Shown here piece after piece: positions 19,399 through 27,842 of a stretch of 64,000 bases of DNA. The notes beneath the pieces were generated by a model. The model was not told where the DNA came from. It saw only the letters and a program-made list of their open reading frames with translations, and ran no database searches. The DNA is from Mesorhizobium sp. B2-8-5 (GTDB taxonomy: Bacteria; Pseudomonadota; Alphaproteobacteria; Rhizobiales; Rhizobiaceae). How positions within the stretch are numbered: position 1 is the stretch's first letter; every line of letters starts with the position of its first letter. The stretch covers positions 4,807,501 to 4,871,500 of the forward strand of contig NZ_CP083951.1 in NCBI RefSeq assembly GCF_006440675.2, read 5' to 3'. The position numbers and the translations under genes were made by a program.

Positions 19399-20571
19399 AT
19401 GGCTAGAGACGGCATCGAAATGGGCATCAACACGCTGCTTGCCCATTCCGGCAACAACCCGCGCGACTATTTCGGCTTCGTGAACCCGCCGGTCGTGCAT
19501 GCCTCGACGGTGCTCTATCCCGACGCCGCTTCGATGGCCAGGCGCAGCCAGAAATACACTTACGGCACGCGCGGCACGCCGACGATGGACGCGCTGACGC
19601 TCGCCGTCGATGCGCTGGAAGGCTCGGCCGGCACGATCGCGGTGCCTTCCGGGCTGGCGGCGGTGACGATACCGCTACTCACCTTTCTTGCCGCCGGCGA
19701 CCACCTGTTGATCGTCGACAGCGTCTACCACCCGACGCGCCACTTCGCTGATACGATGCTGAAGCGGCTCGGCGTCGAGGTCGAATACTACGAGCCGCGC
19801 ATCGGCGCCGGCATCGCATCGCTGATCAAGCCGAACACAAAGGTGGTGTTCACCGAATCGCCGGGATCGAACACCTACGAGGTGCAGGACATCCCGGCTA
19901 TCGCCAAGGCTGCGCATGCTGCCGGCGCTATCGTGATGATGGACAACACCTGGGCGACGCCGCTCTATTTCAAGCCGCTCGACCATGGCGTCGACATCTC
20001 GATCCATGCGGCGACGAAATATCCGGCCGGCCATTCCGACGTGCTGCTCGGCACGGTGTCGGCCAACGAGACCCATTGGAAGCAGCTTTATGATGGCTTC
20101 TGCACGCTCGGCTGCTGTTCGGGACCCGACGACATTTACCAGGTGCTGCGCGGCTTGCGCACGATGGGAGTGCGGCTCGACCATCACCGCAAGAGCGCGC
20201 TCGAGATCGCGGGCTGGCTGGAAGAGCAGCCCGGCGTCGCGCAGGTGCTGCACCCGGCTCTGGAAAGCCATCCCGACCATGCGCTCTGGAAGCGCGATTT
20301 CTGCGGCTCCAGCGGCATTTTCTCGATCGTGCTCAACGGCGGCGGGCAGAAGGCGCAGCATGCCTTCCTCGATGCGCTCAAGATCTTCGGTCTCGGCTAT
20401 TCCTGGGGCGGCTATGAGAGCCTCGCCGTTCCGGTCTTCCTCGGCGACCGCATACTTGCCAGGGGTTCGTATGCCGGCTCGCTGATCCGGCTGCAGGTCG
20501 GGCTGGAAGATGTCGAGGACCTCAAGGCCGATATTCTGCGCGGGCTGGCAGCGGCAGCCGCGGCCGGGTGA
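19399..20571 (+). CDS. metC: cystathionine beta-lyase (PLP-dependent, Cys/Met metabolism family)
   Basis: 390 residues. Cleaves cystathionine to homocysteine, pyruvate and ammonia in methionine synthesis. Family marks: YTYGTRGTPTMDAL (PLP phosphate region), PSGLAAVTIPLLTFL, VMMDNTWATPLYFKPL, and SIHAATKYPAGHSD near residue 211, whose Lys forms the Schiff base with PLP. The ATG at 19399 begins MARDGIEMGINTLLAHSG as in homologues; the frame is open upstream without similarity. Cystathionine gamma-lyase is the main alternative, but the C-terminal SWGGYESLAVP favours MetC. Confidence 0.9.
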   Translation: MARDGIEMGINTLLAHSGNNPRDYFGFVNPPVVHASTVLYPDAASMARRSQKYTYGTRGTPTMDALTLAVDALEGSAGTIAVPSGLAAVTIPLLTFLAAGDHLLIVDSVYHPTRHFADTMLKRLGVEVEYYEPRIGAGIASLIKPNTKVVFTESPGSNTYEVQDIPAIAKAAHAAGAIVMMDNTWATPLYFKPLDHGVDISIHAATKYPAGHSDVLLGTVSANETHWKQLYDGFCTLGCCSGPDDIYQVLRGLRTMGVRLDHHRKSALEIAGWLEEQPGVAQVLHPALESHPDHALWKRDFCGSSGIFSIVLNGGGQKAQHAFLDALKIFGLGYSWGGYESLAVPVFLGDRILARGSYAGSLIRLQVGLEDVEDLKADILRGLAAAAAAG

Positions 20572-20645
20572 CAGGCTAATCGGCGCAAGATTCCGACCGG
20601 CAGACAAGCCTCGGTCGAAGAAGTAGCATTGCCGATGCTACACTC

Positions 20646-20675
20646 GGGAACCTTTTGTCGGCAGGCGCATCCAAT
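20646..20675 (+). promoter_or_regulatory. ECF-type promoter upstream of the sigma factor gene
   Basis: GGGAAC (20646-20651), 16 bases, CATCCAAT (20668-20675). The identical two elements with the identical 16-base spacer recur at 21424-21453 before the next gene. The -35-like GGGAAC is typical of ECF sigma promoters. Its position, 35 bases before the ATG at 20710, also argues against the longer start at 20629. Confidence 0.65.
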
Positions 20676-20709
20676 CGCGGATGTAACGTTGCCGGGAGAT
20701 CGGGGCGAG

Positions 20710-21408
20710 ATGAGACAGCCTGCTATTGAAGCCGCCGAAATCGGTGCGGCCAGGGCCGGCGACATGGCATTGGTCAGACGGGCGCTTTCGCGCGATCCGG
20801 GTGCGTTCCGCACTATCATCAAGACGCACAACCAGCGGCTCTACCGCATCGCGCGCGGCGTCGTGCGCAACGACGCCGAGGCCGAAGACGTCGTGCAGGA
20901 GGCCTATATGCGCGCCTTCGCCAATCTCGGTGCCTTTCGCGGCGAGGCTTCGCTTTCCACCTGGCTGTCACGCATCGTCATCAACGAAGCGCTCGGCCGG
21001 CTGCGCAAGCGCAAGCGCGTCGTAGCGATGCCCGAAAACCCGGAGGCGCAGATCATCCGGTTTCCCTTGAACCAAAACGACTTGAATCCAGGTGACGATC
21101 CGGAGCGGACGATGGCGCAGCGGCAGATTCTGGGACTTGTCGAACGGGCGACCGACAGCCTTCCCGATGTCTATCGCACCGTCTTCGTAGCCCGTGTCAT
21201 CGAGGGCCTGAGCATCGAGGAAACCGCCGAGCTTTTGGGTATCCGGCAGGAAACGGTGAAGACGAGGCTGCACCGGGCGCGTGCCCTGGTGCGCAAGGCG
21301 CTCGATGACGAGATCGGCCCGTTGCTGCTCGACGCCTTCCCCTTCGCCGGCCGGCGCTGCGATCGGCTGACGCAGGCGGTGATGACAGGGCTCGGATTCG
21401 AGCACTAA
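20710..21408 (+). CDS. RNA polymerase ECF sigma factor
   Basis: 232 residues. Region 2 is visible as RIARGVVRNDAEAEDVVQEA...LSTWLSRIVINEAL, and region 4 as GLSIEETAELLGIRQETVKT, the -35 binding helix-turn-helix. No anti-sigma gene lies next to it; the following genes encode a DUF4142 protein and a cupredoxin whose promoter matches its own. I start at the ATG at 20710 because the shared promoter motif lies inside the longer frame that begins at 20629. Probably an envelope or metal/oxidative stress factor that controls itself and the next operon (inference). Confidence 0.88.
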   Translation: MRQPAIEAAEIGAARAGDMALVRRALSRDPGAFRTIIKTHNQRLYRIARGVVRNDAEAEDVVQEAYMRAFANLGAFRGEASLSTWLSRIVINEALGRLRKRKRVVAMPENPEAQIIRFPLNQNDLNPGDDPERTMAQRQILGLVERATDSLPDVYRTVFVARVIEGLSIEETAELLGIRQETVKTRLHRARALVRKALDDEIGPLLLDAFPFAGRRCDRLTQAVMTGLGFEH

Positions 21409-21423
21409 TTTCGGTCTTTTCCC

Positions 21424-21453
21424 GGGAACATTTCGTTCTCGCCCGCATCCAAT
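21424..21453 (+). promoter_or_regulatory. ECF-type promoter upstream of the DUF4142-cupredoxin operon
   Basis: GGGAAC (21424-21429), 16 bases, CATCCAAT (21446-21453), the same pair as at 20646-20675. The spacer sequences differ, so the match is not simply a duplication of the whole region. The start codon of the next gene is 55 bases downstream. Confidence 0.65.
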
Positions 21454-21507
21454 GGCAGTCAACACCAGATGAGCCCAGGGCCATGCGCGCCGGGCGAAGG
21501 AGATATC

Positions 21508-22032
21508 ATGTTCATGCGACCGACCGCCGCCCTCGCAGCCCTTTTCTTCGTCAGCACCGCGCCGCTGGCGCTAGCCGCCGAAAAGCCCACCGACCCGCAG
21601 ATCGCCCACATCGCCTATACGGCCGACGCGATCGACATCGAAGCGGCCAAGCTGGCCATCGAGAAGTCCAAGAACAAGGCGGTCGTCGACTTCGCCAAGG
21701 ACATGGCGCGCGACCATGAGGCGGTGAACAAGCAGGCGCTCGACCTGGTGAAGAAGCTGAAGGTCACGCCCGAGGACAATGACACCAGCAAGGCGCTGGC
21801 CAAGGCGGCGGAGGAAGAACGCGCCAAACTGGCGAAGTTGAAAGGGGCTGCCTTCGACAAGGCCTATATCGATAACGAAGTCGCCTATCACAAGCAGGTC
21901 AACGGCGCGCTCGAAACCCTACTAATCCCATCGGCCAGCAATGCCGAACTGAAGAGCCTGCTGGAGACTGGTCTCAAGATCTTCCAGGGACACGAGCAGC
22001 ATGCCGAACATGTCGCCGGCATGCTGAAATGA
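21508..22032 (+). CDS. DUF4142 family periplasmic protein
   Basis: 174 residues with a signal peptide (MFMRPTAALAALFFVSTAPL, cleavage near ALA/AEK) and a mature all-helical, ferritin-like DUF4142 domain: IAYTADAIDIEAAKLAIEKS, then FAKDMARDHEAVNKQALDL, and a C-terminal GHEQHAEHVAGML. The His/Glu pattern in the helices may bind metal. GAAGGAGATATC precedes the ATG at 21508. Its stop overlaps the start of the cupredoxin gene (ATGA), so they are one operon. Confidence 0.85.
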   Translation: MFMRPTAALAALFFVSTAPLALAAEKPTDPQIAHIAYTADAIDIEAAKLAIEKSKNKAVVDFAKDMARDHEAVNKQALDLVKKLKVTPEDNDTSKALAKAAEEERAKLAKLKGAAFDKAYIDNEVAYHKQVNGALETLLIPSASNAELKSLLETGLKIFQGHEQHAEHVAGMLK

Positions 22033-22331
22033 GGCCGCTGCTTCTTGCCATGGCGCTGACGCTCATCGCTTCGCCGGCGCTTTCGACCACGATCAAGGTG
22101 ACGATCGACAAGCTGGTCTTCTCGCCGGCAAGCATTCAGGCCAAGGTCGGCGATACGATCGAGTGGACGAACAACGATATTCTCGCCCACACCGCCACGG
22201 TCAAAGGCGGCTGGGATGTGATGATCCCGGCAAAGTCGAAGGGCAAGGTCACGCTGAAGGCGGCGGGAGCGGTCGACTATTTCTGCCGCTTCCATCCCAA
22301 CATGAAGGGCCGTATCGAGGTAGCCCCTTGA
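22029..22331 (+). CDS. periplasmic cupredoxin (plastocyanin/pseudoazurin-like)
   Basis: 100 residues: signal peptide (MRPLLLAMALTLIASPALS) and a single cupredoxin domain. Type 1 copper ligands are in place: His in NNDILAHTATV, then Cys, His and Met in YFCRFHPNMKGRIEV. It likely carries electrons or sequesters copper in the periplasm. Coupled to the DUF4142 gene by a 4-base overlap and followed by a strong terminator. Confidence 0.88.
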   Translation: MRPLLLAMALTLIASPALSTTIKVTIDKLVFSPASIQAKVGDTIEWTNNDILAHTATVKGGWDVMIPAKSKGKVTLKAAGAVDYFCRFHPNMKGRIEVAP

Positions 22332-22342
22332 TCCGACCTACC

Positions 22343-22375
22343 AATCGAGCGAGGCGCGCCGCGCCTCGCTCGATT
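22343..22375 (+). terminator. rho-independent terminator of the ECF-controlled operon
   Basis: A perfect 15-bp stem (AATCGAGCGAGGCGC and its complement) with loop GCC, followed by TAGTTGT. Very stable; also readable from the other strand. Confidence 0.8.
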
Positions 22376-22566
22376 TAGTTGTGGTCATGATCCTTGTGCC
22401 TGTGCCGGTGCGCGGCCTGCTTTGCCCGGTTGCCACAGGCGGCCATGCTGCACCAGCGGCGTCTGTGACCGCGCGTATGGTCGGCGAAAAGCAACGTGCA
22501 GGCGGGACCTTCACAAGCCTTCACATTGCCGATGGCGTGCAGGTCAACAGCGTGTTGCTGGGACCG
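22375..22566 (-). pseudogene. remnant of a CGNR zinc-finger (ABATE) protein
   Basis: The minus strand encodes VKACEGPACTLLFADHTRGH, followed directly by RRRWCSMAACGNRAKQA and a His-rich tail (HRHRHKDHDHN). This is the C-terminal CGNR zinc finger with its Cys ligands (CxxxxC...WCSM..CGNR). The N-terminal domain is missing: to the right of about 22566 the frame loses all similarity and another broken gene begins on the opposite strand. It is a truncated remnant unlikely to work. Confidence 0.75.
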
Positions 22567-22572
22567 TGATGA

Positions 22573-22787
22573 CCGGCCGGCGATGCTCCCTATCTCGAGC
22601 ACTGGGCACCGCTGCACAAGATGAGCGTCGAGGATGCGCGGCGAATTTTCCGAAAGAAGCCGGCATCGCCCGATATGGAGACCCGGAGGAGATCGCCGAG
22701 CTGATGGCCTTCCTCGTCTCGCCGGCGGCACGCTGGATGACCGGCTCGACGCTGCGCATGGACGGCGGTGAGGTGAAGTCTGTCTGA
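22573..22787 (+). pseudogene. remnant of a short-chain dehydrogenase/reductase, C-terminus with a frameshift
   Basis: Two frames join into one SDR C-terminus: APYLEHWAPLHKMSVEDARR in one frame to about 22650, then GIARYGDPEEIAELMAFLVS and WMTGSTLRMDGGEVKSV in another. The second part is the typical end of classical SDRs. The cofactor motif and catalytic Tyr-Lys are absent. A one-base indel near 22650 separates the frames. Confidence 0.7.
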
Positions 22788-22801
22788 AGGAGGACAATGC
22801 A

Positions 22802-23084
22802 ATGATTGCCTGGGATCGCGTGACGCGCGCGCATATCTTGCGCGCGATAGAGGACTACGACCGGCTGGGGCTGACCGGTTTTTCGCCGAGCACGGCTTCG
22901 CGCCGACCACGACCTATGAATTGGCCTGGGAAGACCGTCTTTATCCACCAAAGGCGATCCTCGGCACCGCCTATGAGTTCGCCACGGGTGCGCGGCTAGC
23001 CTCTGGCGATTTCGAAGGGGCAAGAGTGGTGCGGTGAAGGTGCTCGGCGCGCTGGGATTCAACGCCAGGCCAAAGCAGAGGTAG
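22802..23084 (+). pseudogene. remnant resembling the ScoMcrA-like N-terminal head domain
   Basis: An ATG at 22802 opens MIAWDRVTRAHILRAIEDYD, then after a frame change come FFAEHGFAPTTTYELAWEDR and YPPKAILGTAYEFATG, and after a second change AVKVLGALGFNARPKQR before a TAG at 23082. Read together these give one domain like that found at the N-terminus of some HNH or restriction-type proteins. Two frameshifts in 280 bases show it is dead. Confidence 0.65.
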
Positions 23085-23298
23085 CGTGGCCGGCGATTGC
23101 AGGGCCGATTCCGCAAACGGCCGTAACGCCTTGGCGCGATTGAGAAAGCCGAGGCCGCTGGCGGCATGTCCTACGCAGCTGGCGGCGCAATAATATTCTC
23201 CCAGGCTGTGAATATACGGATTGGTTTGGCTTCCAAATCCGTGGTTTCAGCGGCATTGCGAGCAACGCAATTCCACCCCAATCGATCCAGGACCCGCC

Positions 23299-24375
23299 AT
23301 GGCGTTCCGCCTCTTTGTTCCGATCCTGGCCGGCGCCACGCTGCGCGAACGGCTGATCGCCTGCATCGGTGCCGTGATCGGCATCGCGCTGACCGGCGTG
23401 ATCAGCGGGTTTGCGATGGGCAAGGGCGCGGATGTAGCAATGCTGGTGGCGCCGATGGGTGCTTCGGCGGTGTTGCTCTTTGCCGTTCCCTCGAGCCCGT
23501 TGGCGCAGCCCTGGTCGATCATCGGCGGCAACACGATCTCGGCGCTGGTCGGCGTGACGGTGGCGCATTTTGTGCACGACACGGTGATCGCCTCTGGCCT
23601 TGCGGTGGCGCTGGCAATCGCCGCCATGTCATTCTCGCGCTCATTGCATCCGCCGGGCGGCGCAGCAGCGCTTACCGGCGTACTCGGGGGGCCGGCCGTT
23701 GCCGCCGCCGGCTTCCTGTTTCCTTTTGTGCCGGTGGCGCTGAACTCAATCATATTGGTGACGCTCGGTTTTCTGTTCCACAAGCTGTCACGACGCAGCT
23801 ATCCGCACGTGCATCAACCCGCGGGCGGCCACGGCACCGCCGACCGGCCGCCGGCCGAGCGTGTCGGTTTCCGGCCCGAGGATGTCGATGCGGCGCTGTC
23901 CGCGCTGGACGAGACTTTCGACATCGACCGCGACGACCTGGAGCGCCTGCTGCGTCAGGTCGAGTTGCAGGCGATGGTGCGCTCGCAGCGCACGCTCCTG
24001 TGCAAAGATATCATGTCCTGCGATGTGATCTCGGTGCCGGAAACCGCCTTGGCCGACGAAGCACGCAAACAGCTGATCGATCACAACATCCGCACTCTGC
24101 CGGTGGTCGACACGGACGGCAAACTCACCGGCGCGGTAGGCCTGCGCGAGCTGACGAGAGCCACCGATACGGTGAAAGGGGTGATGTCGAAGGCCGGCAC
24201 CGCCTTACCCGACACGCCGGCGATGAGCCTGCTGCCCGTGCTGACCGACGGGCGCAGCCATGCCGTGGTGATCGTCGATAGCGAGCGGCATATACTCGGC
24301 CTGATTACCCAGACCGACATGCTGGCGGCAGCCGCGCGCGTACAGGCGCCGGCGCAGCTCAAAGCGGTGGCATAG
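23299..24375 (+). CDS. HPP-family membrane protein with CBS domains
   Basis: 358 residues. The N-terminal half has four transmembrane helices with the HPP motif in SRSLHPPGGAAALTGVLGG near residue 120; relatives have been linked to nitrite transport in plastids. The C-terminal half holds a CBS pair (CKDIMSCDVISVPETALADE and GLITQTDMLAAAAR), suggesting control by a nucleotide ligand. The ATG at 23299 begins just before the first helix; an upstream ATG at 23221 adds unconserved residues. No operon partner. Confidence 0.85.
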   Translation: MAFRLFVPILAGATLRERLIACIGAVIGIALTGVISGFAMGKGADVAMLVAPMGASAVLLFAVPSSPLAQPWSIIGGNTISALVGVTVAHFVHDTVIASGLAVALAIAAMSFSRSLHPPGGAAALTGVLGGPAVAAAGFLFPFVPVALNSIILVTLGFLFHKLSRRSYPHVHQPAGGHGTADRPPAERVGFRPEDVDAALSALDETFDIDRDDLERLLRQVELQAMVRSQRTLLCKDIMSCDVISVPETALADEARKQLIDHNIRTLPVVDTDGKLTGAVGLRELTRATDTVKGVMSKAGTALPDTPAMSLLPVLTDGRSHAVVIVDSERHILGLITQTDMLAAAARVQAPAQLKAVA

Positions 24376-24421
24376 TGCCGGACCAATCACCTGGCATGCC
24401 CCCGCTCGCCGTTCGATCGCG

Positions 24422-25258
24422 CTACCGCGCCGCTCGTCTTGTCCCGGCCGGCCGGGTGATATGCATCCATGTGCCGTCATAGATCGGCTTGCGTCGCTCC
24501 ATCCAGGCACTCAGGCCTTCGCGCAGATCGGCCGTGGGAGCCATGCGGGCGAATTGTTCGGCTTCGACGAGCAGGCCTTCGGCGATGCTCTGGTTGAGGC
24601 CGCGCGCGACAGCGGTGAGGATACTCGCCACCGCCGCCTGCGAATGGCTGACGATACGCAGCGCGAGGTCGAGCGCGGCCGGCATCAGCTGAACGTGCGG
24701 CACGACCTGGTTGACGAGGCCGAGCTCCAGCGCCCGGGCGGGTGAAAACGCATCCCCGGTGAGGAGGAGTTCCAGCGCGCGCTTGCGACCGGCCAGTCTC
24801 GGCAGGCGCTGCGTGCCGCCGAATGTCGGCGGCATGGCGAGTTTTATCTCGGGCTTTGCAAACAGCGCGCGATCGCTGGCGATCGCCAGCGGCACCGCCT
24901 CGGTGATTTCGCAGCCGCCACCGAAGGCGAGACCGTTGACGGCGGCGATGACCGGTTTGCGAAATGCCTCCAGCCGCGCCGTCAGGCGCTGGCCGCGCGC
25001 CACGAAATCGCGCAGCGCGACATCCGTACCTGCCTCAACGCTCACCGCGAATTCACGGATATCGGCGCCGGCGGAGAAGGCGCGCTCCCCTGCCCCGGTA
25101 AGGATGACGGCGCGCACGCCATCGTCCGTCTCGATCAGGTCAAGAAGCGAAAGCAGCCGGTCGATCAGCGCGTAATTCAGCGCGTTCAGCTTGTCGGGGC
25201 GGTTGAGGGTGAGGATGACGACGTCGTCGCGCGTCTCGCTCAGTACAAGGTCGGTCAT
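24422..25258 (-). CDS. enoyl-CoA hydratase/isomerase family protein
   Basis: 278 residues of the crotonase fold. The CoA-binding and oxyanion segments are AGERAFSAGADIREFA near residue 60 and KPVIAAVNGLAFGGGCEITE near residue 105; the Glu of GGGCE is one expected catalytic residue, and PEIKLAMPPTFGGTQRLPRL carries the second region. The ATG at 25258 follows AAGGAAAAGTC. It is divergent from a TetR regulator with a dyad between, so acyl-CoA-responsive control is plausible (inference). Confidence 0.88.
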   Translation of the reverse strand: MTDLVLSETRDDVVILTLNRPDKLNALNYALIDRLLSLLDLIETDDGVRAVILTGAGERAFSAGADIREFAVSVEAGTDVALRDFVARGQRLTARLEAFRKPVIAAVNGLAFGGGCEITEAVPLAIASDRALFAKPEIKLAMPPTFGGTQRLPRLAGRKRALELLLTGDAFSPARALELGLVNQVVPHVQLMPAALDLALRIVSHSQAAVASILTAVARGLNQSIAEGLLVEAEQFARMAPTADLREGLSAWMERRKPIYDGTWMHITRPAGTRRAAR

Positions 25259-25310
25259 GACTTTTCCTTTCCGGCAGTTCGGCGGGATAGGAGCAGGCTT
25301 TCGATTGCTT

Positions 25311-25332
25311 GTATATTCACTAGTCGGTATAC
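25311..25332. promoter_or_regulatory. putative TetR operator, 22-bp dyad
   Basis: The arms GTATA (25311-25315) and TATAC (25328-25332) surround a central ACTAGT palindrome; 16 of 22 positions are symmetric. It lies 8 bases before the TetR start and between the divergent hydratase and regulator genes. Confidence 0.5.
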
Positions 25333-25339
25333 TACGAAC

Positions 25340-25924
25340 ATGAGCGAAAAGGCCAATCCCACCCGAAAGCGCCTCGTCGATGCGGCGACCAAGCTGTTCT
25401 ATGCCGAAGGCATCGGCCGCGTCAGTGTCGATGCGGTGGCCGAAAAAGCGGGGCTCACCAAGCGCACGCTCTACTATCACTTCAAGAGCAAGGACGACCT
25501 GATCGCGGCCTATCTCGACGGCCGCGACCAGCCCAATCTCGAGCAGATGGCCGGCTGGTTCGAGGCGGCGGAGGGCGGCGCGGATAAAAAGGTGGAAGCA
25601 ATCTTCACCAACCTGGCGCGGGTGGCGCGCCACCCCAAATGGAAGGGCTGCGGCTTCCTGCGCACGGCGGCAGAGTTGGCCGCGACGCCGGGGCATCCGG
25701 CGGTGAAGGCTGGGGCGCGCCACAAGACCAATTTCGAAAAATGGCTGGCAAGCGCGCTTTCAAGCCACGATGTCGCCGAGGCGAAAATGCTGGCGCGCGA
25801 GATCGTGCTTCTGATGGACGGCGCCTTTTCCAGCATGCTGATCCATCACGACCCCGACTACGTCGCCGCCGCCGGCCACGCCGCCGCGACGCTGATACGG
25901 GCAAGGATGACGGGCAAAGGCTAA
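25340..25924 (+). CDS. TetR-family transcriptional regulator
   Basis: 194 residues. The helix-turn-helix is TKLFYAEGIGRVSVDAVAEK, then AGLTKRTLYYHFKSKDDLIA (recognition helix near residue 45). The remaining part is a helical ligand domain with GCGFLRTAAELAATPGHPA, common in TetR proteins of the AcrR branch in rhizobia. Divergent from the enoyl-CoA hydratase gene, which it probably represses together with itself through the dyad between them. Confidence 0.85.
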   Translation: MSEKANPTRKRLVDAATKLFYAEGIGRVSVDAVAEKAGLTKRTLYYHFKSKDDLIAAYLDGRDQPNLEQMAGWFEAAEGGADKKVEAIFTNLARVARHPKWKGCGFLRTAAELAATPGHPAVKAGARHKTNFEKWLASALSSHDVAEAKMLAREIVLLMDGAFSSMLIHHDPDYVAAAGHAAATLIRARMTGKG

Positions 25925-25980
25925 GCCGGACCGTAGCGCTCCCTGCGATCCGAATAGAGCGGTCCGAAGGGACCGCATTC

Positions 25981-27204
25981 TCAGGACCAGGCCAGCCAGG
26001 CCGTACCGAGCAGAAGCGTCACCAGCGTCAGCGGCAGGCCGACCTTGAAGAAGGCGGAGAAGGAAAGCTCCTTGCCGGCCGCCTTTGCCTGCTCGGCGAC
26101 AATCAGATTGGCGACCGAGCCGAGCAGCGTGAAATTACCGGCAAGCGTCGAGCTCATTGCCACGACAAGCCAGGCGCGCTCCGGGTTTTCCAACCCAGGG
26201 ATGAAGGGCCGGAGCGCCAGTACCGCCGGCACATTGCTCATGATGTTTGAAAGCACCGCGGTGAAGCCAGAGAGCCGCCAGACATCGTCGAGGCCGATGT
26301 TCTTCGCCCAAGCGATCATATCGGGCGTGAGCAGCGTGCGCTCGGCTCCGGCCACCACCACGAACAGGCCGGCGAACATGAAGAGCAGCGGCCCGTCGAT
26401 CTCGCGGTAGATGCGCCGCGGCTTGATTGCCCGGGTGACCAGCAGGAAGGCGCCGGCAATCAGTGCTGCCTTGGCGACGGGAACGCCGGCAAAGAAGGCG
26501 AGCGCCAGCAACACGCAGACGATGGTGGCCTTCAACACCTGCCCGGGCAGCATGCGGCCGCGATAGACTTCTGGGCTGAGTTCGGCAGGGCGGGAGAATT
26601 CGGCGCGGTAGACGATGCGCACGATGACGATGACGGAGAGCAGGCCGAACAGCGCCACCGGCGCGAGCGCCAGCGTGAAAGCCGGATAGGAAATGCCGGA
26701 CAGCGCGCCGATCACCATGTTCTGCGGATTGCCGGTAATGGTGGCGACGCTGCCGCAGTTCGAGGCCGTGCAGGTGGCGATGAGGTAAGGCACCGGGTTG
26801 CGGTTGATGACCCGTGTGACGTGGACGACGATCGGCGCCATCACCAGGCAGATCGCGTCATTGACCAGGAAGGCCGAGAGCAAGCCGGTCAACAGCGTCA
26901 CCATCACCAAAAGCATGAACGGTGCATGGGCATGCTCGATGGCAAAGCCGCCGAGCGCCCGAAACGCGCCGGAGACCTTCAGATGCGCCACGACGATCAT
27001 CATGCCGAGCAGCAACGTGATGGTGTCGAAATTGATGGCTTTGTAGGCATCATCGATGCCGATCGCGCCGATGGCGATCATGGCGGCGCCGCCCAGCAGC
27101 GCAATGCCGGCGCGGTCGAGGCGCAGGCCCGGGATACGGCCGACGGCGACGCCAGCATAGGTGAGCACGAGGATGAAAAGCGCGCCGGCGCCAGTCCAAG
27201 TCAT
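25981..27204 (-). CDS. anion permease of the ArsB/NhaD/SLC13-like superfamily
   Basis: About 407 residues with ten or more transmembrane helices. The family segments are LLSAFLVNDAICLVMAPIV and CTASNCGSVATITGNPQNMV in the first half, and SNVPAVLALRPF and GNFTLLGSVANLIVAEQA in the second, the paired re-entrant loop motifs of ion transporters. I take the ATG at 27204 (MTWTGAGALF); a longer frame to 27348 adds polar residues without similarity. The substrate may be a dicarboxylate, arsenite or Na+/H+; this cannot be decided. Confidence 0.85.
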   Translation of the reverse strand: MTWTGAGALFILVLTYAGVAVGRIPGLRLDRAGIALLGGAAMIAIGAIGIDDAYKAINFDTITLLLGMMIVVAHLKVSGAFRALGGFAIEHAHAPFMLLVMVTLLTGLLSAFLVNDAICLVMAPIVVHVTRVINRNPVPYLIATCTASNCGSVATITGNPQNMVIGALSGISYPAFTLALAPVALFGLLSVIVIVRIVYRAEFSRPAELSPEVYRGRMLPGQVLKATIVCVLLALAFFAGVPVAKAALIAGAFLLVTRAIKPRRIYREIDGPLLFMFAGLFVVVAGAERTLLTPDMIAWAKNIGLDDVWRLSGFTAVLSNIMSNVPAVLALRPFIPGLENPERAWLVVAMSSTLAGNFTLLGSVANLIVAEQAKAAGKELSFSAFFKVGLPLTLVTLLLGTAWLAWS

Positions 27205-27466
27205 TGCAAGAAGGTTCCCGTTGCCTGCCCTGCCCCCGCCAGAATCCGTCGACGCATCGGGCGGCACCACATTTAACAAGGCCAGCGCAAAGGGAAAGCG
27301 CGCAAGCGCATGAAAGCCTTGTCTCGCTTTCATGCCTTTCACGTTCATAAACCCTAATGTAAAGAATAGTGAATTAACATATGTGACCGATATCCAGGCG
27401 TTGGGGACTAAACGGATGAATACGGTCGTTGAAGCGGAACATCGCGTCCCGCCACGGGAGGAATTG

Positions 27467-27628
27467 ATGCGTCCGCAGGAATGCTCCCGTTGTCATGGGG
27501 CCAAGAAAGTTTTCGTTTGCGCGCGCTGGCTGAGCTCAAATGGCCATTGCTGCCCAGGAGGCACGCATCGGCTGAGTTGTCCTGGACACAGCATTGTCTG
27601 CCTCGAATGCAGCGGACGCCAGAGCTAA
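27467..27628 (+). CDS. small cysteine-rich protein, hypothetical
   Basis: 53 residues from an ATG preceded by GGGAGG at 5 bases. It has seven Cys, including CSRCHGAKKVFVC and the pair CCPGG...SCPGHSIVCLEC, a pattern that could hold one or two zinc ions. The frame is open upstream to 27332 without a better start. No family is recognised and it may not be translated; the surrounding 27205-27842 has no other gene. Confidence 0.3.
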   Translation: MRPQECSRCHGAKKVFVCARWLSSNGHCCPGGTHRLSCPGHSIVCLECSGRQS

Positions 27629-27842
27629 CGAGACCCGTGGAGGAGTGCCGGTCGACCGCCAAACGCAGCCGCGGCGGAATCTTCCTTTTGGCATCGGCCG
27701 AGCGCGCTGTCGTTAAAGTTTGACATAGCCAGACCTGGCTAACTTGCTGCATTCATTGCCTGATGGACTTGGCTATTGCCTTGCGCTTTGCCGCCGCCTA
27801 CGACTTGGCGAATTTCATGATTTCCTCAGGGCTGACAAAGCA

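Noticed and set aside
20629..20709. Longer start of the ECF sigma factor at 20629
   Set aside because: The shared promoter motif at 20646-20675 would lie inside the coding region, and the added residues have no sigma-factor similarity.
23215..23298. tRNA-like anticodon-loop sequence (GGCTTCCAAATCC) that might mark an attachment site
   Set aside because: I could not fold acceptor, D or T arms around it, and no prophage gene is near.
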